From contig NZ_JAAOWU010000001.1 of NCBI RefSeq assembly GCF_013778505.1, forward strand, positions 558,001-622,000: 64,000 bases of DNA, given 5' to 3'. The position numbers and the translations under genes were made by a program. The stretch is from Pseudomonas sivasensis (lineage in GTDB: Bacteria; Pseudomonadota; Gammaproteobacteria; Pseudomonadales; Pseudomonadaceae). Every line of letters begins with the position of its first letter. The stretch's first letter is position 1. The notes under the pieces were generated by a model. It made no database searches and was not told the origin of the DNA. It saw only the letters and a list, made by a program, of their open reading frames with translations. Shown here piece by piece: positions 45,795 through 53,593 of this stretch.

Positions 45795-46712
45795 ATGACC
45801 ATGACCACACCTACTCCCGTGTCAGCAGTCGATCAAAGCCTGCTGTACCCGTCCCCGTACAAAGAATTCTGGCAAGCCTTTTCCAAGAACAAAGGCGCGG
45901 TTGCCGGCCTGTTCTTCATGTTGTTGATCGTGTTTTGCGCGATCTTCGCGCCGTGGGTTGCACCCCACAACCCGAGTGAGCAATACCGTGACTTCCTGCT
46001 CACCCCGCCGTCGTGGCTGGAAGGCGGGCAGATCCAGTTCCTGCTCGGCACCGACGAGCTGGGCCGTGACTTGCTCTCGCGCTTGATCCAGGGTTCGCGC
46101 CTATCGTTGCTGATCGGTTTGTCGTCGGTGGTGATGTCGCTGATTCCGGGCATCCTGCTGGGCCTGTTCGCCGGCTTTTTCCCGCGCCTGCTCGGCCCGA
46201 CCATCATGCGCTTGATGGACATCATGCTGGCACTGCCGTCGCTGCTGCTGGCGGTTGCCATTGTCGCAATCCTCGGCCCTGGCCTGATCAACACCGTGAT
46301 CGCCATCGCTATCGTCTCGCTGCCGTCCTATGTGCGTCTGACCCGCGCGGCGGTGATGGGCGAGTTGAACCGTGACTACGTGACCGCCGCTCGCCTCGCC
46401 GGTGCCGGCCTGCCACGCCTGATGTTCATCACCGTGCTGCCTAACTGCATGGCACCGCTGATCGTGCAGGCGACCCTGAGTTTCTCTTCGGCGATTCTCG
46501 ACGCTGCCGCGTTGGGCTTCCTCGGTTTGGGCGTTCAACCGCCAACCCCTGAGTGGGGCACCATGCTGGCTTCGGCCCGTGACTACATCGAACGCGCCTG
46601 GTGGGTGGTGAGCTTGCCTGGTTTGACCATTTTGCTCAGCGTGCTGGCAATCAACTTGATGGGTGACGGACTGCGCGATGCGCTGGACCCGAAACTCAAG
46701 AACGCCGCCTGA
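45795..46712 (+). CDS. dppC: Dipeptide ABC transporter permease DppC
   Basis: A 305-residue permease with an N-terminal extension ([37 protein letters not shown]) typical of DppC/OppC and an EAA loop ([35 protein letters not shown]). It is 4 bp after dppB. Two ATG codons (45795 and 45801) can serve as start. Confidence 0.95.
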   Translation: MTMTTPTPVSAVDQSLLYPSPYKEFWQAFSKNKGAVAGLFFMLLIVFCAIFAPWVAPHNPSEQYRDFLLTPPSWLEGGQIQFLLGTDELGRDLLSRLIQGSRLSLLIGLSSVVMSLIPGILLGLFAGFFPRLLGPTIMRLMDIMLALPSLLLAVAIVAILGPGLINTVIAIAIVSLPSYVRLTRAAVMGELNRDYVTAARLAGAGLPRLMFITVLPNCMAPLIVQATLSFSSAILDAAALGFLGLGVQPPTPEWGTMLASARDYIERAWWVVSLPGLTILLSVLAINLMGDGLRDALDPKLKNAA

Positions 46713-46722
46713 GGAGATTCCC

Positions 46723-47691
46723 ATGTCACTGTTAGAAATCAAGAATCTCAACGTACGATTCGGCGACAAGACCGCCGTGCCAGTGGTCGATGGCCTCGAC
46801 ATTTCGGTCGACAAAGGCGAAGTCCTGGCGATCGTTGGCGAATCGGGCTCGGGTAAATCCGTGACCATGATGGCGCTGATGGGACTGATCGAGCATCCCG
46901 GCATCGTTACCGCCGACGCCCTGAACTTTGACGGCAAGGACATGCTCAAGCTGAGCAACCGCCAGCGCCGCCAGATCGTCGGCAAAGACCTGGCGATGGT
47001 GTTCCAGGACCCGATGACTGCGCTGAACCCGAGCTACACCGTGGGTTTCCAGATTGAGGAAGTGCTGCGCCTGCACCTGAAAATGTCCGGCAAGCAAGCG
47101 CGCAAGCGTGCCATCGAGCTGTTGGAAAAGGTCGAAATCCCAGGCGCCGCCAGCCGTATGGACGCCTACCCGCACCAACTGTCCGGCGGCATGAGCCAAC
47201 GTGTGGCAATCGCCATGGCCATTGCCGGTGAGCCCAAGCTGTTGATCGCCGATGAGCCGACTACCGCGCTGGACGTGACCATCCAGGCACAGATCATGGA
47301 CCTGCTGCTAGCCCTGCAGAAAGAGCAGAACATGGGCCTGGTGCTGATCACCCACGACCTCGCCGTCGTGGCGGAAACCGCCCAGCGCGTGTGCGTGATG
47401 TACGCCGGCCAAGCCGTGGAAGTCGGCCAAGTGCCGCAACTGTTCGACATTCCGGCACACCCGTACAGCGAAGCGCTGCTCAAGGCGATCCCTGAACACA
47501 GCCTCGGAGCTACGCGCCTGGCCACGCTGCCGGGTATCGTGCCCGGCCGCTATGACCGCCCGCAGGGTTGCCTGCTGTCGCCGCGTTGCCCGTATGTGCA
47601 GGACAGCTGCCGTCAGACACGCCCGGGCCTCGACCCTAAATCCAACAGCCTTGCACGCTGCTTCTACCCCTTGAACCAGGAGGTGGCGTAA
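46723..47691 (+). CDS. dppD: Dipeptide ABC transporter ATPase DppD
   Basis: A 322-residue ATPase with Walker A GESGSGKS, signature [17 protein letters not shown], Walker [13 protein letters not shown] and the oligopeptide-transporter C-terminal domain with clustered Cys ([20 protein letters not shown]) that in relatives binds a 4Fe-4S cluster. ATG 46723 follows GAGGAG; an upstream in-frame ATG (46663) lies in dppC and is rejected. Stop and dppF start share TAATG. Confidence 0.95.
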   Translation: MSLLEIKNLNVRFGDKTAVPVVDGLDISVDKGEVLAIVGESGSGKSVTMMALMGLIEHPGIVTADALNFDGKDMLKLSNRQRRQIVGKDLAMVFQDPMTALNPSYTVGFQIEEVLRLHLKMSGKQARKRAIELLEKVEIPGAASRMDAYPHQLSGGMSQRVAIAMAIAGEPKLLIADEPTTALDVTIQAQIMDLLLALQKEQNMGLVLITHDLAVVAETAQRVCVMYAGQAVEVGQVPQLFDIPAHPYSEALLKAIPEHSLGATRLATLPGIVPGRYDRPQGCLLSPRCPYVQDSCRQTRPGLDPKSNSLARCFYPLNQEVA

Positions 47692-48662
47692 TGGCCGTCG
47701 TTCTTACCGCCCGCGACCTGACCCGTCACTACGAAGTGTCCCGTGGCCTGTTCAAGGGCCACGCCACCGTGCGCGCCCTCAATGGTGTGTCGTTCGAACT
47801 GGAAGCCGGCAAGACCCTCGCGGTTGTAGGCGAGTCGGGTTGCGGCAAATCTACCCTGGCCCGTGCACTGACGCTGATTGAAGAACCGTCGTCCGGCTCC
47901 TTGAAAATCGCCGGTCAGGAAGTGGCCGGCGCCGACAAGGCACAGCGCAAGCAATTGCGCAAAGACGTGCAGATGGTGTTCCAGAGCCCGTACGCCTCGT
48001 TGAACCCGCGCCAGAAGGTCGGCGATCAACTCGGCGAGCCGCTGTTGATCAACACCAATCTGTCCGCCGCCGAACGCCGCGAAAAAGTGCAGGCGATGAT
48101 GAAGCAAGTGGGCCTGCGCCCTGAGCATTATCAGCGCTACCCGCACATGTTCTCCGGTGGTCAGCGCCAGCGCATCGCCCTGGCCCGCGCCATGATGCTG
48201 CAACCGAAAGTGCTGGTGGCGGATGAACCGACCTCGGCACTGGACGTGTCGATCCAGGCGCAGGTACTCAACCTGTTCATGGATTTGCAGCAGGAATTCA
48301 ACACGGCCTACGTGTTCATTTCCCACAACCTGGCGGTGGTGCAGCACGTCGCGGATGACGTGATGGTGATGTACCTCGGCCGTCCAGTGGAGGTGGGCCC
48401 TAAAGAAGACATCTACGCGCGCCCTTTGCACCCGTACACCCAGGCGCTGTTGTCGGCCACCCCTACCATTCATCCGGATCCGAACAAACCGAAGATCAAA
48501 ATCGTCGGCGAGTTGCCCAATCCACTGAACCCGCCGTCAGGATGCGCTTTCCACAAGCGCTGCCCGTACGCGACGGCGCGGTGCAGCAGCGAGGAGCCGC
48601 AATTGCGCGCCTTGGATAACCGGCAGGTGGCTTGCCACTATGCCGAGCAGTTCGTGGCCTGA
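47691..48662 (+). CDS. dppF: Dipeptide ABC transporter ATPase DppF
   Basis: A 323-residue ATPase with Walker A GESGCGKST, signature FSGGQRQRIALARAMML, Walker B VLVADEPTSALD and the C-terminal Cys motif (GCAFHKRCPYATARC). Pairs with DppD to power peptide import. Coupled to dppD by a one-base overlap. Confidence 0.95.
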   Translation: MAVVLTARDLTRHYEVSRGLFKGHATVRALNGVSFELEAGKTLAVVGESGCGKSTLARALTLIEEPSSGSLKIAGQEVAGADKAQRKQLRKDVQMVFQSPYASLNPRQKVGDQLGEPLLINTNLSAAERREKVQAMMKQVGLRPEHYQRYPHMFSGGQRQRIALARAMMLQPKVLVADEPTSALDVSIQAQVLNLFMDLQQEFNTAYVFISHNLAVVQHVADDVMVMYLGRPVEVGPKEDIYARPLHPYTQALLSATPTIHPDPNKPKIKIVGELPNPLNPPSGCAFHKRCPYATARCSSEEPQLRALDNRQVACHYAEQFVA

Positions 48663-48673
48663 TCCCCACAAAA

Positions 48674-48702
48674 AAGGCCCTGGGGTTTCACTCCAGAGCC
48701 TT
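48674..48702 (+). terminator. Imperfect hairpin after dppF
   Basis: AAGGCCCTGGGG / CTCCAGAGCCTT, about 12 bp with wobble pairs; no T-run. A second hairpin follows at 48723-48762. Confidence 0.45.
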
Positions 48703-48722
48703 GCTTGAGTTCTACAGCCCTT

Positions 48723-48762
48723 CCCGCCAGGTTGCGCATCAGCCTGGCAGGAGGGGTTTTTT
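48723..48762. terminator. Terminator between dppF and the small acidic-protein gene
   Basis: CCCGCCAGG / CCTGGCAGG with an 11-base loop, then GAGGGG and T6 on the plus strand. It separates the convergent dpp operon and the small minus-strand gene. Confidence 0.5.
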
Positions 48763-49021
48763 ATGTCTGGCTGTCGCCTTCATCGTCCGGGTCATCGCTG
48801 TCCGGATCGTCGGTGGTGGAGTCTTCATCATCCTTGCTGCCGCCTTGGTCTTGATCACCCGGTTCAGCCTCGGACTTCGCCAGTTGCAGATCCTGTGCAC
48901 TGTGCACCGCCGACAGCGCAACACCGCCCTGCGCCGGGTTATGCGCCCAGGCCGTCGACATCCCTAACGACAACAGCACCAGCACCTTTATCAACAACAC
49001 TACGCGTTGAAAAATACTCAT
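48761..49021 (-). CDS. Small exported protein with acidic Asp-rich tail, function unknown
   Basis: An 86-residue protein with an N-terminal signal peptide (MSIFQRVVLLIKVLVLLSLG, cleavage after AWA near 26). A short polar middle is followed by a tail of about 35 residues that is nearly all Asp, Glu, Ser, Thr and Gly (GSKDDEDSTTDDPDSDDPDD). No domain is recognised. The tail could bind divalent cations. It lies next to a second small exported acidic protein in the same orientation. Confidence 0.65.
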   Translation of the reverse strand: MSIFQRVVLLIKVLVLLSLGMSTAWAHNPAQGGVALSAVHSAQDLQLAKSEAEPGDQDQGGSKDDEDSTTDDPDSDDPDDEGDSQT

Positions 49022-49117
49022 GGTTGATTCCGTCCAGTCAGTAGGTGAATCCCGCGCGGCAGCTGTTCAGCCCCGCCAGCGTTGACGCTAGCCCCGATAC
49101 GGTGTTTGCGCCAGGGC

Positions 49118-49363
49118 TCAGGTGTCGCCATCGTCGTAGGTTTCGCTGTCTTCGCCTTCGTTGTAAGGGTTTTCCGCATCCTCCTTTGGCGCAGGCTGAA
49201 CTTGCGGCTGCCAACTGCCGGAGTTGACCTCGTTTTGCTTCTTCTTGGTGACAGGGCCGGTGTCCTTCCACTGCGGCGCTCCTGCGCCCGCCAGTGCCGG
49301 AAGGGCCGTCAGCCCCAGAGCGGCCAGCAACACCAGGGGGATAGCGCGTTGAACATTTCGCAC
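49118..49363 (-). CDS. Second small exported acidic protein, function unknown
   Basis: An 81-residue protein starting at GTG 49363 with an ideal AAGGAG six bases upstream. Longer upstream reading runs into a REPIN and is rejected. It has a signal peptide (MRNVQRAIPLVLLAALGLTA, cleavage after ALA), a polar middle (PQWKDTGPVTKKKQNEVNSG) and an acidic end (NPYNEGEDSETYDDGDT). No domain is recognised. Its layout mirrors the neighbouring 86-residue protein, with little sequence identity. Confidence 0.65.
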   Translation of the reverse strand: MRNVQRAIPLVLLAALGLTALPALAGAGAPQWKDTGPVTKKKQNEVNSGSWQPQVQPAPKEDAENPYNEGEDSETYDDGDT

Positions 49364-49446
49364 GGTGGTCTCCTTTACAGTCGGTGGGTAAACGCTAGAC
49401 CCGATGCAGGCTTCTCGCCAATCCCATGCCTGTTGAAAGCAAAAAT

Positions 49447-49533
49447 GTGGGAGGGGGCTTGCCCCCGATAGCGTAGTGTCAGCCCCGAATGTACTGGCTG
49501 ACACACTGCTATCGGGGGCAAGCCCCCTCCCAC
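49447..49533. repeat. REPIN 6
   Basis: GTGGGAGGGGGCTTGCCCCC...GATAGCG faces CTATCGGGGGCAAGCCCCC...CCCAC. The spacer contains its own inverted repeat GTGTCAGCC / GGCTGACAC. Both arms are perfect, suggesting a recent copy. It ends 24 bp before the left repeat of the prfC insertion. Confidence 0.95.
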
Positions 49534-49557
49534 ATTTGTTTTGCAACGCCCAAGAAG

Positions 49558-49650
49558 AAGGGCGAAGCCATCACAGCTTCGCCCTTCTTCTTACCGCTCA
49601 GACCTTAATGGTGCTCGCGAGTAGCCCGGAATTTCACATCCGGCCAACGC
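49558..49650. repeat. Left copy of a 93-bp direct repeat (prfC 3' end plus terminator)
   Basis: Bases 49558-49650 match 53501-53593 at 92 of 93 positions (49589 T versus 53532 C). The repeat contains the last 15 codons of prfC, its stop and its terminator hairpin (AAGGGCGAAGC / GCTTCGCCCTT). In this copy the T-run after the hairpin is broken (CTTCTTGG on the minus strand). Same orientation in both copies, as expected for attachment-site or recombination ends of an inserted cassette. Confidence 0.9.
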
Positions 49651-49671
49651 GCCTCCATAAATGCCAGGAGT
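49605..49671 (-). pseudogene. prfC 3' fragment at the far end of the inserted cassette
   Basis: The minus strand encodes [20 protein letters not shown] and a stop. The last 14 residues are identical to the end of PrfC; the preceding ones differ (LAFMEAR against LALMEER), with synonymous and other changes. The fragment begins directly after the stop codon of the MFS gene. It is a remnant from another prfC allele, left when the cassette entered. Confidence 0.85.
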
Positions 49672-50871
49672 CTATAAGGGTTCGGGTTCGAAACGAGTAG
49701 CTTGATAGATAAAGGGCATTGAACACATTGCCAATGTAGCTGTTACCACCCAAATGCTATGCCCACCGAACAAACCGTAAATTTGTCCGCCCAATGCCGG
49801 ACCAAAAACGGCACTGGCACTCCAGCAAACAGAAAAAAGCCCGAAGTAATGCCCGCTTTTACCAGATTGCGCAAACTGCATAACAAGTACGCTTAGGGTC
49901 GGCAAAAATAGAATTTCGCCAAGCGTCCAAAGTGCAGTTGATATAAAAACATAAAATGGATCAGAGCCAAAAGGCAACATACTTAGCCCAACAGCAAGCA
50001 GCAGACTGCCGGTTAAAATCTGGCGACGAGCCCCCCAGCGCTCAGTCCAGTGAGAAATTGGAATTTGCAGTACCACAATCAACCCAGCATTCAATGCAAA
50101 TTGCCATCCTATAAAGTCCGCACCGAGGTGATAGTAGTCGATCAAGTAATTCCCAAGCATGCTGTAGATCGGTTCAAAGGCAAGTCCAAGTAAAACGCTG
50201 GCCGCCAATAGCCAGAGAAAAGATCGGTCTCTGTAGGGCTTTTGGGAAGTCTTATTGAAGTCGTCTGGAACACACGACACTTCTACAGTTCTATGTAAAA
50301 TCGAATAGGCAAACCACAGAAGCCCAGAAAACATCACCGCAGCACTGACAAAAAACAACCATCGAAAGTCGATTTGTGCCAATGCACCGCCCATCACCCC
50401 TGCAACCGCCATTCCTAAATTCGCTGCGACGCGATTCAATGCCTGGGCCCGAGGCCTTTCCATCACATCACAATATTCCATGATTAAACGTTGGTGCAGT
50501 GTTCGAACGGCCCCATCAAATACACCGCCTAATACCAGAAGCCCAGCAAGCACATACATATTCGTACTAAGCCCCAAGAGAACCAGTACGATGCCACATC
50601 CGAATAAAAGTATTAGAGTAAGTTTTGCGCAAGGGACATGATCACTTAATAAGCCCCCACCCAACGAACCTACTAAAAGGCCGACACCATAACCCGACAA
50701 CAACCAGCCGACCCATTCAATAGGCAAACCCAGAATTTGACGGAGATACAGCGCCATAAACAGCTTGACCATGGCGCTCACTCGATTAATAAAAATCAGT
50801 GATGCAAGCACCCAAGCCACTTGACTGAAATAATGATTAAGTCGAGAGGCAAAGAAATTAAACCTAACCAT
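49672..50871 (-). CDS. MFS transporter of the prfC-inserted cassette
   Basis: A 399-residue 12-helix major facilitator of the drug-efflux (DHA) type: MVRFNFFASRLNHYFSQVAW, the loop GLLVGSLGGGLLSDHVPCAKLTLILLFG after helix 2 and RPRAQALNRVAANLGMAVAGVMGGAL in helix 5 (antiporter motif region). ATG 50871 overlaps the end of the preceding transferase gene by 8 bp; an alternative ATG at 50904 is less likely. Codons are A+T-richer than in the host genes. Probable exporter of, or self-protection against, the cassette's product. Confidence 0.82.
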   Translation of the reverse strand: MVRFNFFASRLNHYFSQVAWVLASLIFINRVSAMVKLFMALYLRQILGLPIEWVGWLLSGYGVGLLVGSLGGGLLSDHVPCAKLTLILLFGCGIVLVLLGLSTNMYVLAGLLVLGGVFDGAVRTLHQRLIMEYCDVMERPRAQALNRVAANLGMAVAGVMGGALAQIDFRWLFFVSAAVMFSGLLWFAYSILHRTVEVSCVPDDFNKTSQKPYRDRSFLWLLAASVLLGLAFEPIYSMLGNYLIDYYHLGADFIGWQFALNAGLIVVLQIPISHWTERWGARRQILTGSLLLAVGLSMLPFGSDPFYVFISTALWTLGEILFLPTLSVLVMQFAQSGKSGHYFGLFSVCWSASAVFGPALGGQIYGLFGGHSIWVVTATLAMCSMPFIYQATRFEPEPL

Positions 50872-51904
50872 ATAGCGAATCCAAATCCCGAAACACCGCC
50901 CCATCTATTCCGCTTGACTCGAACGGAATATCTAAGCGCGCAACATTATTTGCATCGTAAAAATATAGCGCCTTTAACGACTTACACCCAGCCTCTATTA
51001 ACAGAGGGTTATTTATTAAAAAATACCTGACTGAGGGGCTAAGTGCTGCCATCCGAATAAGCAAACGCCAATCACCGAAATTATTTTCCGGAATAACAGC
51101 TCTCGTACCAAACCGTTTTTTATATTGAAACGTCCCCTTAGTCAGAAATGGCTCGCACCCCTGAAAATCAACATAGTCAATAGCTGAACTATTCGCCGCC
51201 CACTCTATAATTGAGTGATAAACAAAGTTTTGAGAGCCGTTAACCCGATAAGTACCGCTCCCATTTTTAACTCCGATTAGCCGAGCATTTAGTATCCGAC
51301 CAGACTTATCAATTTGCGAAACGCTTCCCGCGACCCACTCCTTGGCATCGTATATCCGAAACAACACGCCTTGTTTGAACAAGCGAGCGTATGCTTCTTT
51401 TTCCTCGACGCTACGCGCCAGATCTCCATAGCGACTCTTCATCGTTGGCAAATGCATCGAGTGATAAAACTCAAAAAAATCATGATCTTCAAACGAAACA
51501 TTGTAATGAAATCCCTGAGCGACACATTGCTCTCGCCGCTTACCCTCTCTCTTAGACAGCTGGCTCTTTATGTCATCCCAGGGTCCAGACACATCAACCG
51601 CCTGATGGATACGACTTACCCCCACAACATCACTGTCCAGCGCAAAGTGGCTAATGATCGTCTTAGGGGCCATTAGACATAACATCTCGCTTTTGACTAT
51701 TTGCAGAAAGCATTCAAGCTCCCTCCATTCAAAAGCGCCTTGACGGACTACAGATGAACGTTCGAAAAAACGCTCTTCTATAAACGGCGCAATATAGACC
51801 AACCCCTCTCTGACACCCACATATGTAATTTCAGCCTCTTCACCTAATACAGAGTACCCCTTGACAACGCGAAAATGGCATAACTTATCTACCGACATAC
51901 TCAC
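50864..51904 (-). CDS. FemAB/GNAT-like acyl or aminoacyl transferase
   Basis: A 346-residue protein with a GNAT fold of the FemAB/BioF2-like kind in its second half. The motifs are FYHSMHLPTMKSRYGD (acceptor helix), LFRIYDAKEWVAGSVSQ (strand beta 4) and YVDFQGCEPFLTKGTFQYKKRFG, which matches the D-x-G-x-x-P-F-x-x-G-x-x-x-Y-K-x-x-x-G end motif. Such enzymes transfer acyl or aminoacyl groups to amines. Middle gene of a three-gene operon, 21 bp after the PLP-like gene and overlapping the MFS gene. Substrates cannot be inferred. Confidence 0.7.
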   Translation of the reverse strand: MSMSVDKLCHFRVVKGYSVLGEEAEITYVGVREGLVYIAPFIEERFFERSSVVRQGAFEWRELECFLQIVKSEMLCLMAPKTIISHFALDSDVVGVSRIHQAVDVSGPWDDIKSQLSKREGKRREQCVAQGFHYNVSFEDHDFFEFYHSMHLPTMKSRYGDLARSVEEKEAYARLFKQGVLFRIYDAKEWVAGSVSQIDKSGRILNARLIGVKNGSGTYRVNGSQNFVYHSIIEWAANSSAIDYVDFQGCEPFLTKGTFQYKKRFGTRAVIPENNFGDWRLLIRMAALSPSVRYFLINNPLLIEAGCKSLKALYFYDANNVARLDIPFESSGIDGAVFRDLDSLYG

Positions 51905-51925
51905 AACCCAACTTTATGCTTAACG

Positions 51926-53299
51926 CTAGCGAAAAAAAGCCAGCATTTCTTCAGCAGTGTTTATATAAGTCAAACCATTTGTAGGGATGCGTTTATAATC
52001 CTGACATGAGTAGGAGCCAGAAGCATGTATGGTACATCCGTTACTCGGCGTTAATAATCCACGATCAATTGCATTCAAACACCCGCAGAGCGCCATGACT
52101 AATGACCACTCCTTGAGATCCCGAGGGTCTGAGGGTAGCTTCACCGGGGTATTCGCTAATAATTGCACGCACTCGCTATAACGCTGCAAGCATTCATGAA
52201 GAGATACAACAATACCTGAACCGCCGCCTTCTCTTATTGCTGCAGTCATCTCATCAGCAGTAGTAGGCTGATGTGTATAAAAAGTTGGTTCAAGGACCTC
52301 ACTTGGACTCCAAGTCGTAGTAGGGAAATGTGGGGATGCTGATTGCCCCCATAGTCCGCCGACCAAACGTGAATAGCGAGGCGTAGACGTTCCGGAAAAA
52401 TCACCATCCAGCATGTGGAGTACCATGTCACTTGTAGCCAAATGCTGGACCAATAGAAATGATGGCGATGCTACAGCGTGTTTGTTCTCCCTTAAAAATT
52501 TTACCCCTGACAAATAGCCTAAGAGTCCATATGCGCTTGAGACTGCATGCACATGTACTGTTTTTCTGCCCACATCCCAGGCGTCTCCGTATTCGAAGTC
52601 AAAAAAAGCTCGGGTTTGGTCAGAAAAGCGGTAGTTTTCAAGGCGTAGCGAATGCCATAACTTTAGGTCGCTGATCCCTGCCTTAGAAAACGCCTCCTTA
52701 AAATCCTGACCGATCACCTTCACTCGTTCTGGCGAGTCCGTATCTAGCACGAAAATTGGATTTAGAGCACGAAGCCTCGGGTTGTCATATAGTTCTGTAG
52801 ATCTAAGTTTTTCGACAGTTTGGGTTGGGGTCAGTGTAATAATCCTCAGTTGTGTTTCATCAACCAATTTTGCTTGCAGGGCACGCAGTACAGCGTCGCG
52901 CAATGCTATTGCCTTATTTCCCGAGGAAGGTGAAAACAGTAAAATCCTCTCCCCTGTTTTCTGGATATGACAGATCGCGCGAGCAACTATCAGGGTCGAT
53001 GCAAGTGTTTTCGTTGTTTGTGTATTTGGATTTCCTCTCAGATCAAGTAAGCGTAGTGGTACGTCCCTATACGCTCCAAGCTCAAAAAACTGCGCTGTCG
53101 CTACTGAAAGAAATTGGCGCATAGGCTCATTTAATAACGGCAGTTCCATTGAAGGTTCGAACCCGCCATTAGAGCTAGGCGATTCAAAACCGGCAGAACT
53201 TTGTGAAAGTAAATCGTAGTAGCGTTCTAGAATAGCGACCCTTTCATTGACTCTTCCTTCCACGCTTCTTAACGCCGCTGCCGGGTTAGCATTATCCAT
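51926..53299 (-). CDS. PLP-dependent enzyme-like protein (fold type II), first gene of the cassette
   Basis: A 457-residue protein I do not recognise by name. Residues 80-140 resemble the core of threonine synthase/cysteine synthase-type PLP enzymes. PLRLLDLRGNPNTQTTK places a candidate Schiff-base Lys at 97, and LFSPSSGNKAIALRDAV (121-137) resembles the phosphate/substrate SSGN loop about 30 residues later. A glycine-rich stretch, REGGGSGIVVSLHECLQRY, lies near 370, where this fold has its closing strands. It may make or modify an amino acid. The assignment is inference from motif order, and a degenerate non-catalytic homologue is possible. Confidence 0.6.
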   Translation of the reverse strand: MDNANPAAALRSVEGRVNERVAILERYYDLLSQSSAGFESPSSNGGFEPSMELPLLNEPMRQFLSVATAQFFELGAYRDVPLRLLDLRGNPNTQTTKTLASTLIVARAICHIQKTGERILLFSPSSGNKAIALRDAVLRALQAKLVDETQLRIITLTPTQTVEKLRSTELYDNPRLRALNPIFVLDTDSPERVKVIGQDFKEAFSKAGISDLKLWHSLRLENYRFSDQTRAFFDFEYGDAWDVGRKTVHVHAVSSAYGLLGYLSGVKFLRENKHAVASPSFLLVQHLATSDMVLHMLDGDFSGTSTPRYSRLVGGLWGQSASPHFPTTTWSPSEVLEPTFYTHQPTTADEMTAAIREGGGSGIVVSLHECLQRYSECVQLLANTPVKLPSDPRDLKEWSLVMALCGCLNAIDRGLLTPSNGCTIHASGSYSCQDYKRIPTNGLTYINTAEEMLAFFR

Positions 53300-53500
53300 C
53301 TGTAGTTACTCCATAAAATAGGGTAGCGCGACATGGAAGCTAGACGTAGGAAAAACCCTTGTCATCATGAAAATCAAGACGAACAAAGAAATAGAATAGA
53401 GCTACTTATATGAAGGATTTGGACTACTGCTTTATAAGAAAAAAACCACAGATAAATATTTAGAAAACCACTATGGCACTCATCGGGAGGTCCCACAAAA
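53300..53500. promoter_or_regulatory. A+T-rich upstream region of the cassette operon
   Basis: About 200 bp of A+T-rich DNA with no frame. It must hold the promoter of the minus-strand operon; TTATAAAG (around 53434-53427, minus strand) is a possible -10. Its left side joins the cassette and its right side the prfC terminator repeat. Confidence 0.4.
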
Positions 53501-53593
53501 AAGGGCGAAGCCATCACAGCTTCGCCCTTCTCCTTACCGCTCAGACCTTAATGGTGCTCGCGAGTAGCCCGGAATTTCACATCCGGCCAACGC
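53501..53593. repeat. Right copy of the 93-bp direct repeat (intact prfC 3' end plus terminator)
   Basis: Counterpart of 49558-49650. Here the hairpin AAGGGCGAAGC / GCTTCGCCCTT (53501-53529) is followed on the minus strand by six T, so it is a working terminator for prfC. Confidence 0.9.

Noticed and set aside
3770..49533. Repeated G+C-rich inverted elements as a possible CRISPR array
   Set aside because: The copies are dispersed singly in intergenic gaps and have REP hairpin structure, with no regular spacing or cas genes.
49558..53593. Assembly artefact as explanation of the duplicated prfC end
   Set aside because: The far copy has a mismatch, a broken terminator T-run and a diverged extension into codons, so it is a real, aged sequence; cannot be excluded fully without reads.
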